Shown here in pieces: positions 32,803 through 43,468 of a stretch of 64,000 nt of DNA. The stretch is from Mesostigma viride (lineage: Eukaryota > Streptophyta > Mesostigmatophyceae > Mesostigmatales > Mesostigmataceae): positions 124,001 to 188,000 of the forward strand of contig RPFO01000120.1 in the NCBI GenBank assembly GCA_009746045.1, in the 5' to 3' direction. How positions within the stretch are numbered: the stretch's first letter is position 1; every line of letters begins with the position of its first letter. A program made the translations under genes and the position numbers. Under the pieces are notes generated by a model. It searched no databases and had not been told where the DNA came from. It saw nothing but the letters and a program-made list of their open reading frames with translations.

Positions 32803-33192
32803 TGCATGCATATCTTGAGTTCTACAAATTTATTATCCTTTCCAGTGAGTTGTGCATTGATACTGGTATTGATACTTAAATGCATGTTGTCTCGATTTTG
32901 AAGAGAAACTATCAAGTTAGACCGTTAGAAACTAAGCTTGTATTTAGGTAGTGGTGGCAATGCCAAAGGTCATGCTATATATGTCATGCATAGGCAAAAG
33001 GTATGGAAAAACACCAGCAGACTATGCTTGGTTGCTCAGAATGTTGAAAACCCCTCAAAATCATGCCAAAAAAGGGGTTTTCAACGGTTAGCGTACGATC
33101 AGCGTATAATACATTATACACCGCGTATTATACATTATACACCTGGGGCCGCGTACGACGCGTATCGCGTATGAATCATCACTGCTACTCGG

Positions 33193-33476
33193 ATGCCGAC
33201 TGGGCAAACGATCCTGTGGACCGCAAGTCAATCACTGGCATGCAACGTGGTCATGTACCGCGATGCTGCGGCCGGTGGAGTGGACCAGCCGCAAGCAGCC
33301 CACTCCAGCCCTGTCCACCTGTGAGGCCGAGTACATGGCCCTGTGCGGTGTCACGCAGCAGGTGGTTCCCCTTCTCACCATCACCAAGGAGTTCGGTGTC
33401 AGATCCGGCCTCAGGGCCAATTCAGGTGTTTTGCGACAACACTGGTGCTGTGGCTCTGTCACGAGACCCTGTTCAC
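33193..33476 (+). pseudogene. Copia RNase H domain, first part
   Basis: YSDADWANDPVDRKSITG is the first catalytic region (Asp residues in DADWA). A frameshifted middle is followed by VEWTSRKQPTPALSTCEAEY, with the catalytic Glu in the 'STCEAEY' motif, and then a DNTGAVALSRDP segment in the adjoining frame. At least two frame changes are needed. It ends in TTCAC (33472-33476), the gypsy-2 target site, and resumes at 49174. Confidence 0.92.
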
Positions 33477-34049
33477 TGTTACGCCGCGGATATCGACCTC
33501 CACCTCTACCTCTAATGGGCCTGATACTACCTAAACTAGTCAGGCCTCCTCTACTCAACCCTCTGGCGAAAGACGAACGTGACGGACCTGATCTCAATGC
33601 ATTAACGTATGTGTTACTATAATACGCCATACAACCATTTACCAAAACCCGTTTACTCCAGGAATAGAGGAAGGAAACACAACTACACTGCCGTGACCCA
33701 AGCCTATATGTGTTAACTCATTTAACACACGCCGAGTGCACACACAAGGGGTAGAACGCGCATAAATGGTCACCAACGGTCCAACACGCTCGGGCCGACA
33801 TGGCCCTCGCCTACAGATGCACGCTGGTCCACTACATCTACTGATGCACGCTGGTCCACTACATTCTACCACAGGATAAGGACCACTAGTAAAGTACGCG
33901 GCGCGGCGCCCAACGGCACCCAATGTACCACAGTACTGTTACGAGGACAATAATGTCCCGGTAGGAGCCTAAACGTAAACCTAGGGACAACCGAGGCAAA
34001 AGACCTAATTTACGTCCGTAACTACAACGAATTGTTACGCGACGTAACA
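33477..34049 (-). repeat. Gypsy-2 3' LTR
   Basis: 573 bp from TGTTACGCCG to GACGTAACA on the + strand. The neighbouring CCTCCCCCCCCACAAAGG (34051-34068) is the polypurine tract read on the - strand. Confidence 0.95.
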
Positions 34050-34068
34050 CCTCCCCCCCCACAAAGGT

Positions 34069-34418
34069 AGGGAGCCCTCTCCCTACGCACAGGGAGGAAA
34101 CAAAGGAGTAGGAAACCTAATGCACCCAGCACACACCAACACAATCGGCAGGCCATCCAAGATACAAAGCACCAATAGTTCACACGGTCTCCACCACCAC
34201 GCCGGGAGGTGTAGGGTTAGCCAGCACCAAGCCTGGTGGTAGGTTCCCCTAACTGCCTGGAACAAAGTCCTTGCCGGGGGGAACGGCACTGGGCAGGACA
34301 CACAGAGTAAACCAATCAGTACCAAGGACCAAGAACGACCAGCCAACTGGCCAGAACATGAGGGCGACTCTATATACCGGAGGGACAACACCCTCAGGTC
34401 GGGCCTAAGGCCCTCTAT
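34069..34418. other. Gypsy-2 3' untranslated region
   Basis: No gene; 350 bp between the third ORF and the polypurine tract. Confidence 0.7.
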
Positions 34419-36737
34419 CTAATGGCCATCCGTCTGGTAGGTACCACGGGAGGCCAGCAGGACATCCAGGTAAGCCTGGTAGTGAGACACATCCTCAGCA
34501 TTGTCGTGCCTATCTACAGTGAGGAAAACATCGGCCCACACGCCGTCAGGGAAAAGTCCCAGGAAGGCCCAGTAGTACCTATGCTGTGTAAGAACGACCT
34601 GGCCCCGGGCCCAGTCCAGGAAACCGCAGGCAAAGAGGCGTAGGAAAGGCTCTACCGCGATCAGGCAGAGAGCCCGAAGGAGCAGGCGATGATACCGGAT
34701 CCGAGGGCGCATACCCGTCGGGAAAAACAGATCTACCAGGGGCTCCACGTTGGACGGCCACAACCGGATATGCCGAATCTCGCGGGAGCGCCACCGGCGG
34801 GCACACTGTCGCGACCCGAACGTCTCGAGGTAGTCGCTAGCCCGGGGAGGAGGATGACCCCGAGAGTCCAAACCCTGGCCCGGGATGGGCGCTGGACGAC
34901 GGGCATCCCACTCTAGGATGGGCTGAAGGACGGTGCTGTACGTGGCACCCGGCACCGCAGGAAAATCTACCGTAAGAGCATCTGAGGCCATAATGCCCAG
35001 AGGCGGAGGGTAAGCCCACTGGAACCCGCCGTAGGTGTCCAAGTCATTGTGGCGCCGAGCCCAGCGGTACAGGACGCGCCGAACCAGGATCTCACCCTGG
35101 AACACAGGATCAGCTAAAATAACCATGTCGAAAGGAGGCCGATCAGTCTCAACTGGTAGGCCACGGTCCCGCGGCGCCCGACACACCTGGGAGAACCCGT
35201 AGGACATGGGCGAAATGGCAAGCTCGGCGGAGGCGCGCGGCAGGTCACACTGGCGGCAGGCAAGCGCAGACATACCATACCCGAAGACAGGCGTGTCGCG
35301 CGACTCCGGAGTCGCATGCACCACAGAAGGGGCCCGATCCCGATCGCCCTCTGACAACTCCCGAAGGGAATCGGCAGCGCGGGTGGCGCGCGGGTCAGAG
35401 ACACTGGACCGAACAACCGCAGCCAAAGACCGCGGGGCCGAAGGGGCAGGGGCCGACGAAGGGGTAGGAACCGGCACAGGCGCAGAAGACGCCGGTACAA
35501 CAGGGGGCCGCGTCGGACCCGAAACCGCAGGGGGTCGCGACGGACCCGCCTCCGCCACTGGCGCGCCGGTCTCTGGGGGTGGAGCACCACCAGGCCACAT
35601 GTTGAAAATAGGACCCGTGGGGACAGGCAATCCGGCATACGACTGGTTACCGTCCAAGCTCCAGTCAGGCACCGGGATCCTCTGCGGAGGACCGCCCTCC
35701 CAAAGCCTGGGAAGACCGCCCGGGTCGCTGAAGAAACCCCGCGAGGGCGGCGCTGACGTGGTGGGCGGCTCGGACGCGGCGGCGGCGGGCGCTGCCACTG
35801 GGACGGCGGACTCGCGCCGAGGCGCAGGTACGTCAGTAGCAGGCGCAGCGGTAGCCGAAGGCGTAGGAGCTGCAGCACCAGAGGGAACCGCAGACGCCGA
35901 GGGCTCGTGCGGCACGGTCGGACCCGTAGACGTCGAGGCGACCGAAGGGGAAGGGGGCACAGCTGCAACAGACACCCCACCTGGCGTGGCTGGAGCGTGC
36001 GCCTGGGCCGCCAAGAAGGCCCCGAAGGCCGCCGTCAGAGACTGGATCTGCGCCTGCATCGCAGAAACTGTCGCCGAAAGAGGATCAGGCAAACCCGAAG
36101 GGGTAGGCTCCACTGCAACACACCGGGTCGACCGAGGGGACGACGGGACCGGAGAGGGAGGAGCAGACGCCGAGGAGGCGGACGCAGCGCTCGAGGCAGA
36201 ATATTCTGGAGTATAATGTACCTCGGATGGGGCGCCCGTAGGGGCAGGACCACCAACTGCTACTCCCGCAGACTGATCAGCTATCTCCATGAATTCTACG
36301 GCCCGCAGAAGGTCGCAGGGGTTCTCATCTACCTCAGCATCATCCTCAGCCGGAAGCCAGGGGAAAACATCCCGTAGGCAGGAGCGGCCCACAGGGGTGG
36401 AAAGGTAGGAGAACACACGGGAGCACTGGAGAACCGCATCTATCTGTCCCAAGGCTGGACAGCGGGAACCACACCCCAACAAACAGTGCCCGGCATCGTC
36501 GAACCCGTGCAACACAAGCTGATGCGGCTCGTCAGGGGAAGGACTGTACCACGTGACCGTGAAGAGAGCAGCCCGGACTAGACTCGCATGTTGGGCCTGG
36601 AGGGCCGGCTGCACAACGCCATTCGGATAACTGGACCGCGACACCCAGCGGCCCGGAAGGGCCTCGAAGTACAGCTCAGGGTCCGGTAGGGGCAGGGACG
36701 GCAGCGGGCTCCCAGCCGGAGGGGTAGGCTCTGACAT
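34419..36737 (-). CDS. Gypsy-2 third ORF, 772 codons, unknown function
   Basis: An intact frame begins at MSEPTPPAGSP, 77 bp after the pol stop codon; an upstream in-frame ATG at 36863 overlaps pol and is less likely. Three parts can be seen: an N-terminal globular-looking region (about residues 20-160; ALPGRWVSRSSYPNGV, CLLGCGSRCP), a long Pro/Ala/Ser/Thr-rich low-complexity region with a short helix MQAQIQSLTAAFGAFLAA (about 160-470), and a C-terminal globular region (about 480-770) rich in Arg, Trp and Tyr (RWARRHNDLDTYGGFQWAYP, FLRLFACGFLDWARGQVVL). There is no signal peptide or clear membrane anchor, so an envelope role is not supported. I do not recognise the family. Its length and intactness within an element whose gag-pol is damaged suggest real coding. 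Confidence 0.65.
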   Translation of the reverse strand: MSEPTPPAGSPLPSLPLPDPELYFEALPGRWVSRSSYPNGVVQPALQAQHASLVRAALFTVTWYSPSPDEPHQLVLHGFDDAGHCLLGCGSRCPALGQIDAVLQCSRVFSYLSTPVGRSCLRDVFPWLPAEDDAEVDENPCDLLRAVEFMEIADQSAGVAVGGPAPTGAPSEVHYTPEYSASSAASASSASAPPSPVPSSPRSTRCVAVEPTPSGLPDPLSATVSAMQAQIQSLTAAFGAFLAAQAHAPATPGGVSVAAVPPSPSVASTSTGPTVPHEPSASAVPSGAAAPTPSATAAPATDVPAPRRESAVPVAAPAAAASEPPTTSAPPSRGFFSDPGGLPRLWEGGPPQRIPVPDWSLDGNQSYAGLPVPTGPIFNMWPGGAPPPETGAPVAEAGPSRPPAVSGPTRPPVVPASSAPVPVPTPSSAPAPSAPRSLAAVVRSSVSDPRATRAADSLRELSEGDRDRAPSVVHATPESRDTPVFGYGMSALACRQCDLPRASAELAISPMSYGFSQVCRAPRDRGLPVETDRPPFDMVILADPVFQGEILVRRVLYRWARRHNDLDTYGGFQWAYPPPLGIMASDALTVDFPAVPGATYSTVLQPILEWDARRPAPIPGQGLDSRGHPPPRASDYLETFGSRQCARRWRSREIRHIRLWPSNVEPLVDLFFPTGMRPRIRYHRLLLRALCLIAVEPFLRLFACGFLDWARGQVVLTQHRYYWAFLGLFPDGVWADVFLTVDRHDNAEDVSHYQAYLDVLLASRGTYQTDGH

Positions 36738-36813
36738 GACGGCTGCGGAGGGGAGGGGACAACCAACCACCCGTCGACAGCAGACATAACATAAGAGAGG
36801 AGAAAGCCTACAA

Positions 36814-38027
36814 CTAGAGCTTGTGCAGGGTTTTATATTCCTGGAGCAGGCGACTACACCCATCTAGCTCACTCTCCGTATACCAGACCTTATCTACTTC
36901 ACTACGAGCATACATCCACTTCACTTTATACTGACGCTGGGTACCGCGGCCCTTTTTGATATCTCTATGGGCCACGATGCTTTCTACTTCGTCTTCTACT
37001 TCCCCAGTGTCAGGGTTATGCTCTAAAGGGGCAGGCGCTAGCTCTCTACCAGCGAACGTACTAGGGTGGTACAGTTTCAGCTGGCTCCTATGGAAGGTGT
37101 TCGAATGTGTCTGCCAGGAGGTAGGGATATCGACTTTATATAGGAAATTTCCTACTCTAGACAAAACATGGAAGGGTCCTAAGAAGGCGGGCCTAAGTTT
37201 GACCTTAAGTTCTGCTTCAAACTTATGAGCAAAACGGCCAACACGAGGGCCTTCTACTAATACTAGATCTCCTATTTCTATCTCAGGTGCTCTTCTATCT
37301 AAGGAGGCACGCAACCTAGCAAGGTACTTAGACTGAGCTTTTTGGTACCCTGAGATCGCGTGGTCATGAGCAGTTTTCATTCTATCTAGTAAGGACCGTA
37401 CACCTTCTACAGTATCTCGGGACACATCATCGGCCTTGTCCCGTAGAGGACTAGCTAAGAGAGAGGTAGGAGTAAGAGGCTGTCTACCAGTATCTAAGAA
37501 GAAGGGCGTATATCCATGCGCAGCTTGGGGACAATTGTTGAGGGAGAACTCTACCAAACATAAATAATCCTCCCAATCACTACCCGAGCCATTAACATAG
37601 TGCCTAAGCGCTTCTTCTACTACCCTATTAAGACGCTCTACTAAATGAGAGGAGGAGGAGTGGTAGGCAGTACCGTAGGTAACCTTGGTACCGATGGCAG
37701 CGAAAAACTGCTGCCAAAAATCTGAGGTAAATAATTTATCCTTATCACTAATAAACTGCCTACTCAAACCATGATATCTATATACATTATTGAGGTATAG
37801 GCGTGCGCAATCACGTGCTGTGAGTTCTAAAGGACACGGCACAAGATGGCACATACGAGTAAAACGATCTATGAACACAAGGATTTGGGCATTGCCCCTA
37901 TCATTCTTTCTGAAAGGTCCTACAAAATCCATCATGATAGAATCCCACGGCATGATGGGGTCAGGCAAGGTCCTAGGTTCTGCTATCTGTCCTACGTTAT
38001 TGGGTTTCATCTCCTGGCAAGATTGAC
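36814..38027 (-). pseudogene. Gypsy-2 integrase core and chromodomain
   Basis: An open frame of about 400 codons with MMDFVGPFRKNDRG (first Asp), FISDKDKLFTSDFW (second Asp), the Glu in HLVERLNRVVEEALRHY, the GPY/F-like LRPAFLGPFHVLSR, and a C-terminal chromodomain (VESIVAHRDIKKGRGTQRQY, KVKWM). The N-terminal zinc domain lies beyond CACTA-2 at 41264-41577. CACTA-2 sits between the His pair and the Cys pair (CQSCQE) of that zinc domain. All catalytic residues are present. Confidence 0.92.
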
Positions 38028-38039
38028 AACACTAGGAAC

Positions 38040-38335
38040 TCGGCTTTGAGAATGGGTGAGAAAAGGTGAGAAAAAGGGTGAGATGGGTGAGAAAAAGGGT
38101 GAGAAATGGGTGAGAATGGGTGAGAAAAGTGAGAAAATAGGGTGAGAAATGGGTGAGAATGGGTGAGAAAAGGGCAATCTCACCCGGGTGAGATTGCCCC
38201 AAAAAGGTGAAAAAAGGGGAAAAACGTGAGAAAAATATCAAAAAACAGGACGTGAGATAAGTGAGAAAAACGGGAGGTGTGAAACGTGAGAAAAGTGAGA
38301 AAAACAGGACGTGAGAAAAGTGAGAAAACACAGCG
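38040..38335. repeat. Left subterminal repeats of CACTA-2
   Basis: GGTGAGAAA and GTGAGAATGGGTGAGAAA units, the same array as at the right end of CACTA-1, inverted. Confidence 0.8.
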
Positions 38336-40389
38336 CTGAAAAACACACCCATAATGCAATATGCTGGCAGCAGACACATGCATGCAGTGCCAGTAACAAC
38401 CGCTGTTCAAAACAGCACGAACAATAATGATTTTTTCATTAAATGTTTGAATAATTTTAATGTTTACAGCTGCAAGAACCCGTTGATTCAACTATTCAAC
38501 ACTGTTATGGCGTTATGTACATCTTCGGCATTCAAATATGCCTGTTCAACACAGTCTGTTATGGCGTTATGACATCTTCGGCATTCAATGCCTGTTCAAC
38601 ACAGTCTGTTATGGCGTTATGACATCTTCCGCATTCAATGCCTATCATCAAATACTATATGGTAGCTAGCTAACAAAGCGGGCCGGTCGACAGGGCGTCA
38701 CATGCTGACTTGAAAGTGGAACCGCTTGCATTTTACTCTCGTGGTCCCTGCAAGAAATAAACAAACCGACACAATATACGCAAGAGGAAAAGAAATCAGA
38801 TCCTTGACATAGATGTAAGCGTTCTACAAGGAAGAGCTCACCAGCACCTAACGGTCCATGCAGCAAATGTGTAGAACCCAACACTCACTCTTATGGCAAA
38901 GCAGCCCCATGTGGCAAGGCAGCACCATACACATGAATCACACCATGCGCCAGATGTCACACGAGCAAGGCACAACGTTGTCGTCGGATCAGAAAGCAAC
39001 AAACGTGAAAACGCTAGCGGCCCAAATCTGAGATTCCGCGGAACACAGAAAATAAGAAAGCTCAGAAGCTACCAGCAAGGGATCGAACATATGACCTTTG
39101 GCATGATTTCGCGGCTGTGTGAGTCTCCTGATCCGAAGGCATCTCACTTAATTAACGTTTCGAAACAGCCAAACTGCGGAAAATCTCTTACCGGAGAGAG
39201 TTGCCAATATCAAGGAGACAACCAGCGCAGGCCAGAAATCGGGAGAATCCGGACCATGGTAGCTCGAGCCTGCCGTTATCTTGTCCGCGTTTTCGAGTCG
39301 TGCAGGATTATGAATATGAATGGAGATGGAAATGTGTAGCCTTGTGCATTGAAATTACGGCTGGCTGACGTGAAGAGCGACTACATGACCTACACGGTGG
39401 GGCCGGAAACGGCTTGCTTGATTGTGTTTCATCGTGGGCAACGAGTCCAACAACTACTTTCTCTGGGCGGCAAACTGCGGCAAATTGAACGCAAACCTCA
39501 TCATGAAATCTTGACCGTCGAAATGTAACCATCCGACGACTTATGCAGTATGCCGCGTAATTTTCTGTTGCGGGAGAGCCGTTGGGCCGGTTCCCGACGC
39601 GGGCGACCAGTGGTTTGCGTTAAGTTAACTTAGCTGAAGTTCTCCAACAGAAGTGACCCAAGCCGCATGATGGCACTCATCGACGGCCTCAGTCTATTGA
39701 CGCGTCGGCCCGATTTTGGCGGCACCCAATTTGACCCCAACGGCACCTACCGACAAAGGGCATAGGTACGTACGTTTCACGCGCACCACGACCTTCGAGC
39801 TCTGCTATGGCGGTGGTGCCGTGGGGCCCGCATCAGACTGCGGGCCCTTATCTGCTTTGGCGGTGCTGCCGTTGGGCCCGCATCAGAATTCAGGCCCTTT
39901 ATGCAGGCGGGCCCTTAATGCATGTTACTTTTTTATTCTTCTGCATACAAATATGAAGCAATGAGGTCGTGTCCTCCGGATTTTTGCATTTGCACCGTGG
40001 GCAGTTCTTGGACGTTTGGAAACATGCATGATGGCATGTGGCTAATGCAATGACTGAATCAAGCTAGACCGTTTCAGTGGTTTTTCATTTGCGGGTATTT
40101 CCTCGTAAATGGTGGGAAAGCGATCGCAGCAATGGTTCTCACCACTAGACACTCCCGGCCAGTGAAGCTCGAAAAACACGCCCTGATCAAGCAAGCTGTT
40201 TCCGGCCCCACTGTATAGGTCATCTTACAGTCGCTCTTTGCGTAAGCCAGCCATAATTTCAATGAACAAGGCTGCACATTTGCATACTCTTTTCTTGGTT
40301 ATCGGTGTGCCTTTGTTTGGATGCAGGGGGGATCGCTGTGCTGACACAACGCGTTCAACGTGCTGGGAATCAACAATCCTGACGTCCCA

Positions 40390-40853
40390 AGGTTTACTGG
40401 AGGGGCGGGGACCTGATGATCAACCACGAGATGTGGACGCCCCCTGCGGGCTAGAATAGCCCTAGCTTGTAATCATTGGCAGTCTCTGCCGCCATGGCAG
40501 CCATGCCTAGAATGTTTGCCTAGCTGAGCCATTATACCTAGTCACGTGCACCGCTAACACACGGTACACAACCAGCCATAGCCTTAGCTTAGTCCTTGTA
40601 CAACCATGCTACGTCATGGCAATGCTCAGATTACTTGCCCATGCACCCGTTATGATATGCTCACATGGGTCTTATTGCACCCACAGATTGCCGGATCGTT
40701 TATCGGGTCCAATAGCAGCTGCGACATGCCTTTGGCATGAAGGAGAAAGGGGGTCTGTGCCCTTCCTGTTGTGCACACACAGGGATTAAAAGCACTTCGG
40801 TGCTCCGTGATCCAACGGGAGCACGAGTTCAATTAATCATGTAATTAATTAAT
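40390..40853 (+). mobile_element. LINE 3' fragment inside CACTA-2
   Basis: It matches, inverted, the LINE at 49336-50023: TACTGGAGGGGCGGGGACCT (coding YWRGGDL), a stop codon, a 3' UTR, a hairpin AGCACTTCGGTGCTCCGTGA and a tail of TAATTAATTAATTA. It has replaced the part of CACTA-2 that held the coding region in CACTA-1, so a deletion accompanied or preceded insertion. Confidence 0.7.
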
Positions 40854-40904
40854 TAGTGGTGCTGAGTTTATTTTCACATTAATGACTTAATGAAATAAAG
40901 CTCA

Positions 40905-41255
40905 TGATTTTTTTCGTGTTACACTCTTGGTGAGAAATTTCTCACCACGTTGACTTGTGATTTTTCTCGTGTTAGTGATTTTTCTCGTGTTGGTGAGAAA
41001 CTTCTCATTTTTTTCACTTTTTCTCACTTTTTCTCACTTTTTCTCACCCATTCTCACCTTTTTTCTCACTTTAGGGTTTTTTCTCACCCAAATCTCACCC
41101 AAACCCCCTTTTTCTCACCAAAATCTCACCCTGGTGAGATTTTGTTGCCTAGCGTTTGCGGAAAAAAATTGAGATTTTTCTCACTTTTCTCACCTTTTTT
41201 CTCAAAGGGGTGAGAAAATTGAGGGTTTTTGAGAATTTTCTCAGAAATTGAGTTC
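40905..41255. repeat. Right subterminal repeats of CACTA-2
   Basis: TTTTTCTCACC and TTCTCGTGTTGGTGAGAAA units; counterpart of 745-1080. Confidence 0.8.
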
Positions 41256-41263
41256 CTAGTGAA

Positions 41264-41660
41264 GTTCTAACATACTCATCTACATCCTTATAAAGGGAAG
41301 GCCAGTAATAAGAGCGGGCTACTAAGTCCCGTACCCGTTTACCACCCTGATGAGCAGCTAAGTCATGCAACTCAAAGAGCAAGGAGGAGCGACAGATAGG
41401 AGGGACATACAGGCGCCATTGAGGGGGAGAATCTGCTACCTGCACATATAAAAACCCACCTACAAATTTACAAGGATGCTTGCCTAATTGTTGGGGATGT
41501 GCAGCAATGGCAGCTAATGCTTCCGGCTCAGTGGCCGTAAATCTACTAATAAGGCGTTCAAGATCAGAGGTAGGCATCGCTACAGAGGTATCCAGAACAG
41601 GTTTAAAGAGATCTCCTACCGCCTTGCCAAAGAGAAGGGGAGGTCCTAGAGGGACTACGT
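41264..41660 (-). pseudogene. Gypsy-2 integrase N-terminal zinc domain, first part
   Basis: The translation includes RLYVPPICRSSLLFELHDLA, AHQGGKRVRDLVARSYYWP, SLYKDVDEYVRT. The His residues of the H2C2 zinc motif (HDLAAHQGG) are here and the Cys pair lies on the other side of CACTA-2. It joins the RNase H part through a frame change near 41690. Confidence 0.88.
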
Positions 41661-41687
41661 TTTCGTAAGACTTTCCTGACCTAGTCG

Positions 41688-43468
41688 CTATATGGCTAAG
41701 CGGTACAGAAATTTTATTTTTCCCCTCCCCCCCACCGAGGCCACGGGAAGGGCCTCACACGGGAGAGAGAGTCCTACGTGAGAAAGAAGATCAGGCATGC
41801 GAACAGCTGTATGAAAGAGGTAGGCATAGGATTCATCATCAGGTAGTTCACCATAAGGGGTTACACCCATAGTAGTAGGAACTAGAGTAGTATTGAGAAC
41901 ATCAAGGTCCTCGAAAAAGGAGTAGTCTGCACGACGAGAGAGTGCATCTGGTACTATGTTATCTACACCCTTGACATACTGAAGTTTGAAAGGGGAAAAC
42001 TGTGCTAAAAATTCCATCCAGCGCGCTTGCCGAGGGGTAAGGTTGGGTTGGGAGAGAAGATGGGTAAGGGGACGGTGATCCGTTTGGATAACTAATCTAT
42101 AAGGATCTAGCTCACAGGGTTCATTCAGGCAGACATCAAATTGAGCACCTTTAAGAAAGTGCTGCCACGCGTGGCAACAATACTCCACCGCTAAGAGTTC
42201 CTGCTGGTGTACGGGATAGTTACGCTCCGCAGGAAGCATTGTCCTAGAGATATACTCAATTGGTTGTAAGCCCTGACCCTGATCCTGGAGAAGGACGCCA
42301 CCTATAGCTACCTTACTAGCATCTGTAGCCACCACAAAAGGTTTAGTAGTATCCGGTAGGATGAGTACAGGAGGGGAAAGGAGTAGGGATTTTAGGCACT
42401 GAAAAGCCGACTGACATTCACTACTCCAAACAAAGGGGATATCCTTCTTTAACAAATGATTAATAGGGGCTGCTATAGTTGCGAAACGCGGGATGAAGCG
42501 CCTATAGTAAGAAGCAATTCCTAGAAAACTACGTACACCTTTAACGTCGGTAGGGGTAGGCCATTCCTGAATTGACTTAGTTTTATCCGGGTCGGTAGCG
42601 ACCCCGGCATCTGACAGAACGTGCCCTAAAAATGGGACACTCCTACCCGAACGAACTTTAGCACGGCGCGCCCACAAAGAATTTTCAGCCATTATTTCTA
42701 ATACTTTCTTTAAATCACGTAGGTGCGTTTCAAAATCAGGAGAGTAAATAAGAATATCATCTAAGTAAGCTTGAGCACAAGAACGGTCATGCTCAGATAA
42801 GGAAACAGAGGAGAAGGAAGGATCCTTTAGATCAGAGGACACCTGAGGAAGGTGAGAATTTCCCATAACAGGTCTAAGCACTTCATTCATTAACATTTGA
42901 AAAGAGGCAGGCGAGTTGCAAAGTCCCATAGCCGCTACTCTAAACTGGTAATGACCAAAAGGGGTAGCAAAGGCGGTTTTGTGGCAATCCTCAGGAGCTA
43001 TCCGCAACTGCCAAAAACCATCCGCACAATCCAGTACTGTGAAACAAGTGGAACCTTTAACCTTATTAAATATATCATCAATACGAGGTAGAGGGTATTT
43101 AGACTTCACAGTAATATCATTCAACTTCCTATAATCAGTAACTAGGCGAAACTTGCCATTAGGCTTAGGAACTAACAGGACACCAGCTGAGTAGGGAGAG
43201 TTACTAGGCTCTATCAATCCTGCTTCTAATAATGACACTAAAATCTGTTTTAGTTCCTTTAACTCGGTAGGGCCCATTCTATACATCGGAGAGTGCGTAG
43301 GAACTGCACCGTCCTTGATAACTACACGGTGTAAAACAGAACGAGGAGGAGGATAAGAAGGAGTCTTTTCTTCAAAAACCTTTGAGGAATCTATCACAGC
43401 CATGTATCTTACTATTTCATTTTCAGTAAATCCCACTCCTATTGTATCCACTGTGTTTATATCTATAT
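41688..43468 (-). CDS. Gypsy-2 reverse transcriptase and RNase H
   Basis: A 594-codon open frame. RT motifs: PMYRMGPTELKELKQILVS, SPYSAGVLLVPKPNG, FTVLDCADGFWQLRIAP (first Asp), TPFGHYQFRVAAMGLCNSPA, AQAYLDDILIYSPDFE (YLDD active site), FLGIASYYRRFIPRFATIAA. RNase H motifs: VVATDASKVAIGGVLLQDQG, RNYPVHQQELLAVEYCCHAW, VIQTDHRPLTHLL, GVDNIVPDALSRR. All catalytic Asp and Glu residues are visible. Upstream, a LINE insertion at 43469 separates it from the protease. Confidence 0.95.

Larger units (their letters stand above)
31841..33184 (+). mobile_element. hAT-1: hAT-type DNA transposon, non-autonomous
   Basis: 18-bp perfect terminal inverted repeats CAGTGATGATTCATACGC, flanked by the 8-bp duplication CTACTCGG (31833-31840 and 33185-33192). 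TIRs starting CAG and 8-bp duplications define the hAT superfamily. Subterminal regions are rich in CGTAT/ATACG motifs. It interrupts Copia RNase H. The only coding trace is 32308-32802. A 41-bp LINE fragment lies inside (32172-32212). Confidence 0.88.
38030..41261 (+). mobile_element. CACTA-2: deleted copy of the CACTA-1 family
   Basis: The ends CACTAGGAACTC and GAGTTCCTAGTG are flanked by AA on both sides (38028-38029 and 41262-41263). The sequence matches CACTA-1 inverted over most of its length, including the subterminal arrays and the tandem repeat, but lacks the region holding the DUF4216-like gene; a LINE 3' fragment (about 40390-40853) sits there instead. Removing the element and one AA restores the gypsy-2 integrase frame exactly. 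Confidence 0.9.

Noticed and set aside
35206-36216. 336-codon Gly/Ala-rich frame on the + strand
   Set aside because: Mirror of the Pro/Ala-rich middle of the gypsy-2 third ORF.
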